Source: Telmatactis stephensoni
Taxonomy: Eukaryota; Cnidaria; Anthozoa; Actiniaria; Isophelliidae
Direction: 5' to 3'
Length of the DNA stretch: 64,000 nt
Assembly (NCBI GenBank): GCA_029948255.1
Contig: JALIZF010001346.1
Coordinates: 1-64,000, forward strand
Shown here: positions 63,843 through 64,000 of the stretch, piece by piece
Layout of the letters: every line of letters begins with the position of its first letter
Position numbering within the stretch: the first letter of the stretch is position 1
Program-made: the position numbers and the translations under genes
Notes under the pieces: generated by a model
The model's database searches: none
Seen by the model: the letters and a program-made list of their open reading frames with translations, nothing else
What the model was told of the DNA's origin: nothing

Positions 63843-64000
63843 TAAGTGAACTGTTGTAATTGGTGAGGATATCTGTAATACCGGGGTGTTCGCAAGCCGA
63901 GAGTTGACAGTTTTTGGTGATTCAAGTATTTTAGGCCTACTTTAGATTTAGTGCATGTGATATCATATTGCACGCAATAGGATCGTGTATATGTTAAATG

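Overview
This is AT-rich animal DNA made almost entirely of transposable elements nested in, or next to, one another. Genes are split by GT-AG introns, reading frames carry typical decay lesions, and the families present (DIRS-like, BEL/Pao, Helentron, a THAP/YqaJ DNA transposon, many hairpin MITEs) are those of a non-vertebrate metazoan. A cnidarian such as an anthozoan is my best guess; that is an inference from element content, not a direct observation. I recognise no rRNA, tRNA, CRISPR array or bacterial gene.

Left part (1-16 kb). A 5' fragment of a DIRS-type retrotransposon (546-2372) has a Pro/Gln/Ala-repeat first exon, an intron holding a 68-bp palindromic tandem repeat, and a gag core. 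It stops where an element with ~300-bp inverted repeats (2373-4806) begins. Next is a 7.7-kb transposon (4901-12590) flanked by TTAA, with 1.13-kb inverted repeats. It carries one multi-exon minus-strand gene with a Cys/His-rich N-terminal domain, a DDE-like segment and a C-terminal C2H2 finger. I cannot assign that gene to a named transposase superfamily. An internally deleted BEL/Pao copy (13040-15690, minus) and the 3' end of a LINE follow.

Centre (16167-45328). The LINE coding region is split by one 29.2-kb insertion with ~85-bp terminal inverted repeats and a perfect 9-bp target duplication (ATAGTTCCT). Its own genes appear to be a split DUF6589-type transposase on the plus strand (blocks at 16376-17412, 33519-33744, 40130-41267) and a RecQ-like helicase on the minus strand (45235-43208). 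Two other elements are nested in it. One is a Helentron-type rolling-circle transposon (about 22.6-33.1 kb, minus) with 2A-like, OTU, HUH-Rep, PIF1, endonuclease and RPA modules. The other is a structurally complete DIRS element (33848-38591, minus) with inverted terminal repeats and a junction-type internal complementary region.

Right part (45.3-64 kb). After the other half of the LINE come MITEs and a decayed ~2.3-kb inverted-repeat unit. A second DIRS-type retrotransposon (49521-~55180, plus) has a tyrosine recombinase with a zinc ribbon and an ALOG-like DNA-binding domain. Its gag is homologous to the first fragment and again has a palindromic tandem-repeat array just before the same acceptor site. 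An ISL2EU-like DNA transposon follows (55.2-59.1 kb), with a plus-strand SWIM/YqaJ gene interleaved with a minus-strand THAP/DDE transposase gene. The window ends with an F-box/LRR-like gene fragment broken by a TGA, another MITE, and an intact first exon (63460-63842). The protein of that exon is homologous to the N-terminus of the TTAA-element gene, so that gene family occurs twice here.

Insertion order that can be read directly: LINE first, then the 29-kb element into it, then the Helentron and DIRS copies inside that element.
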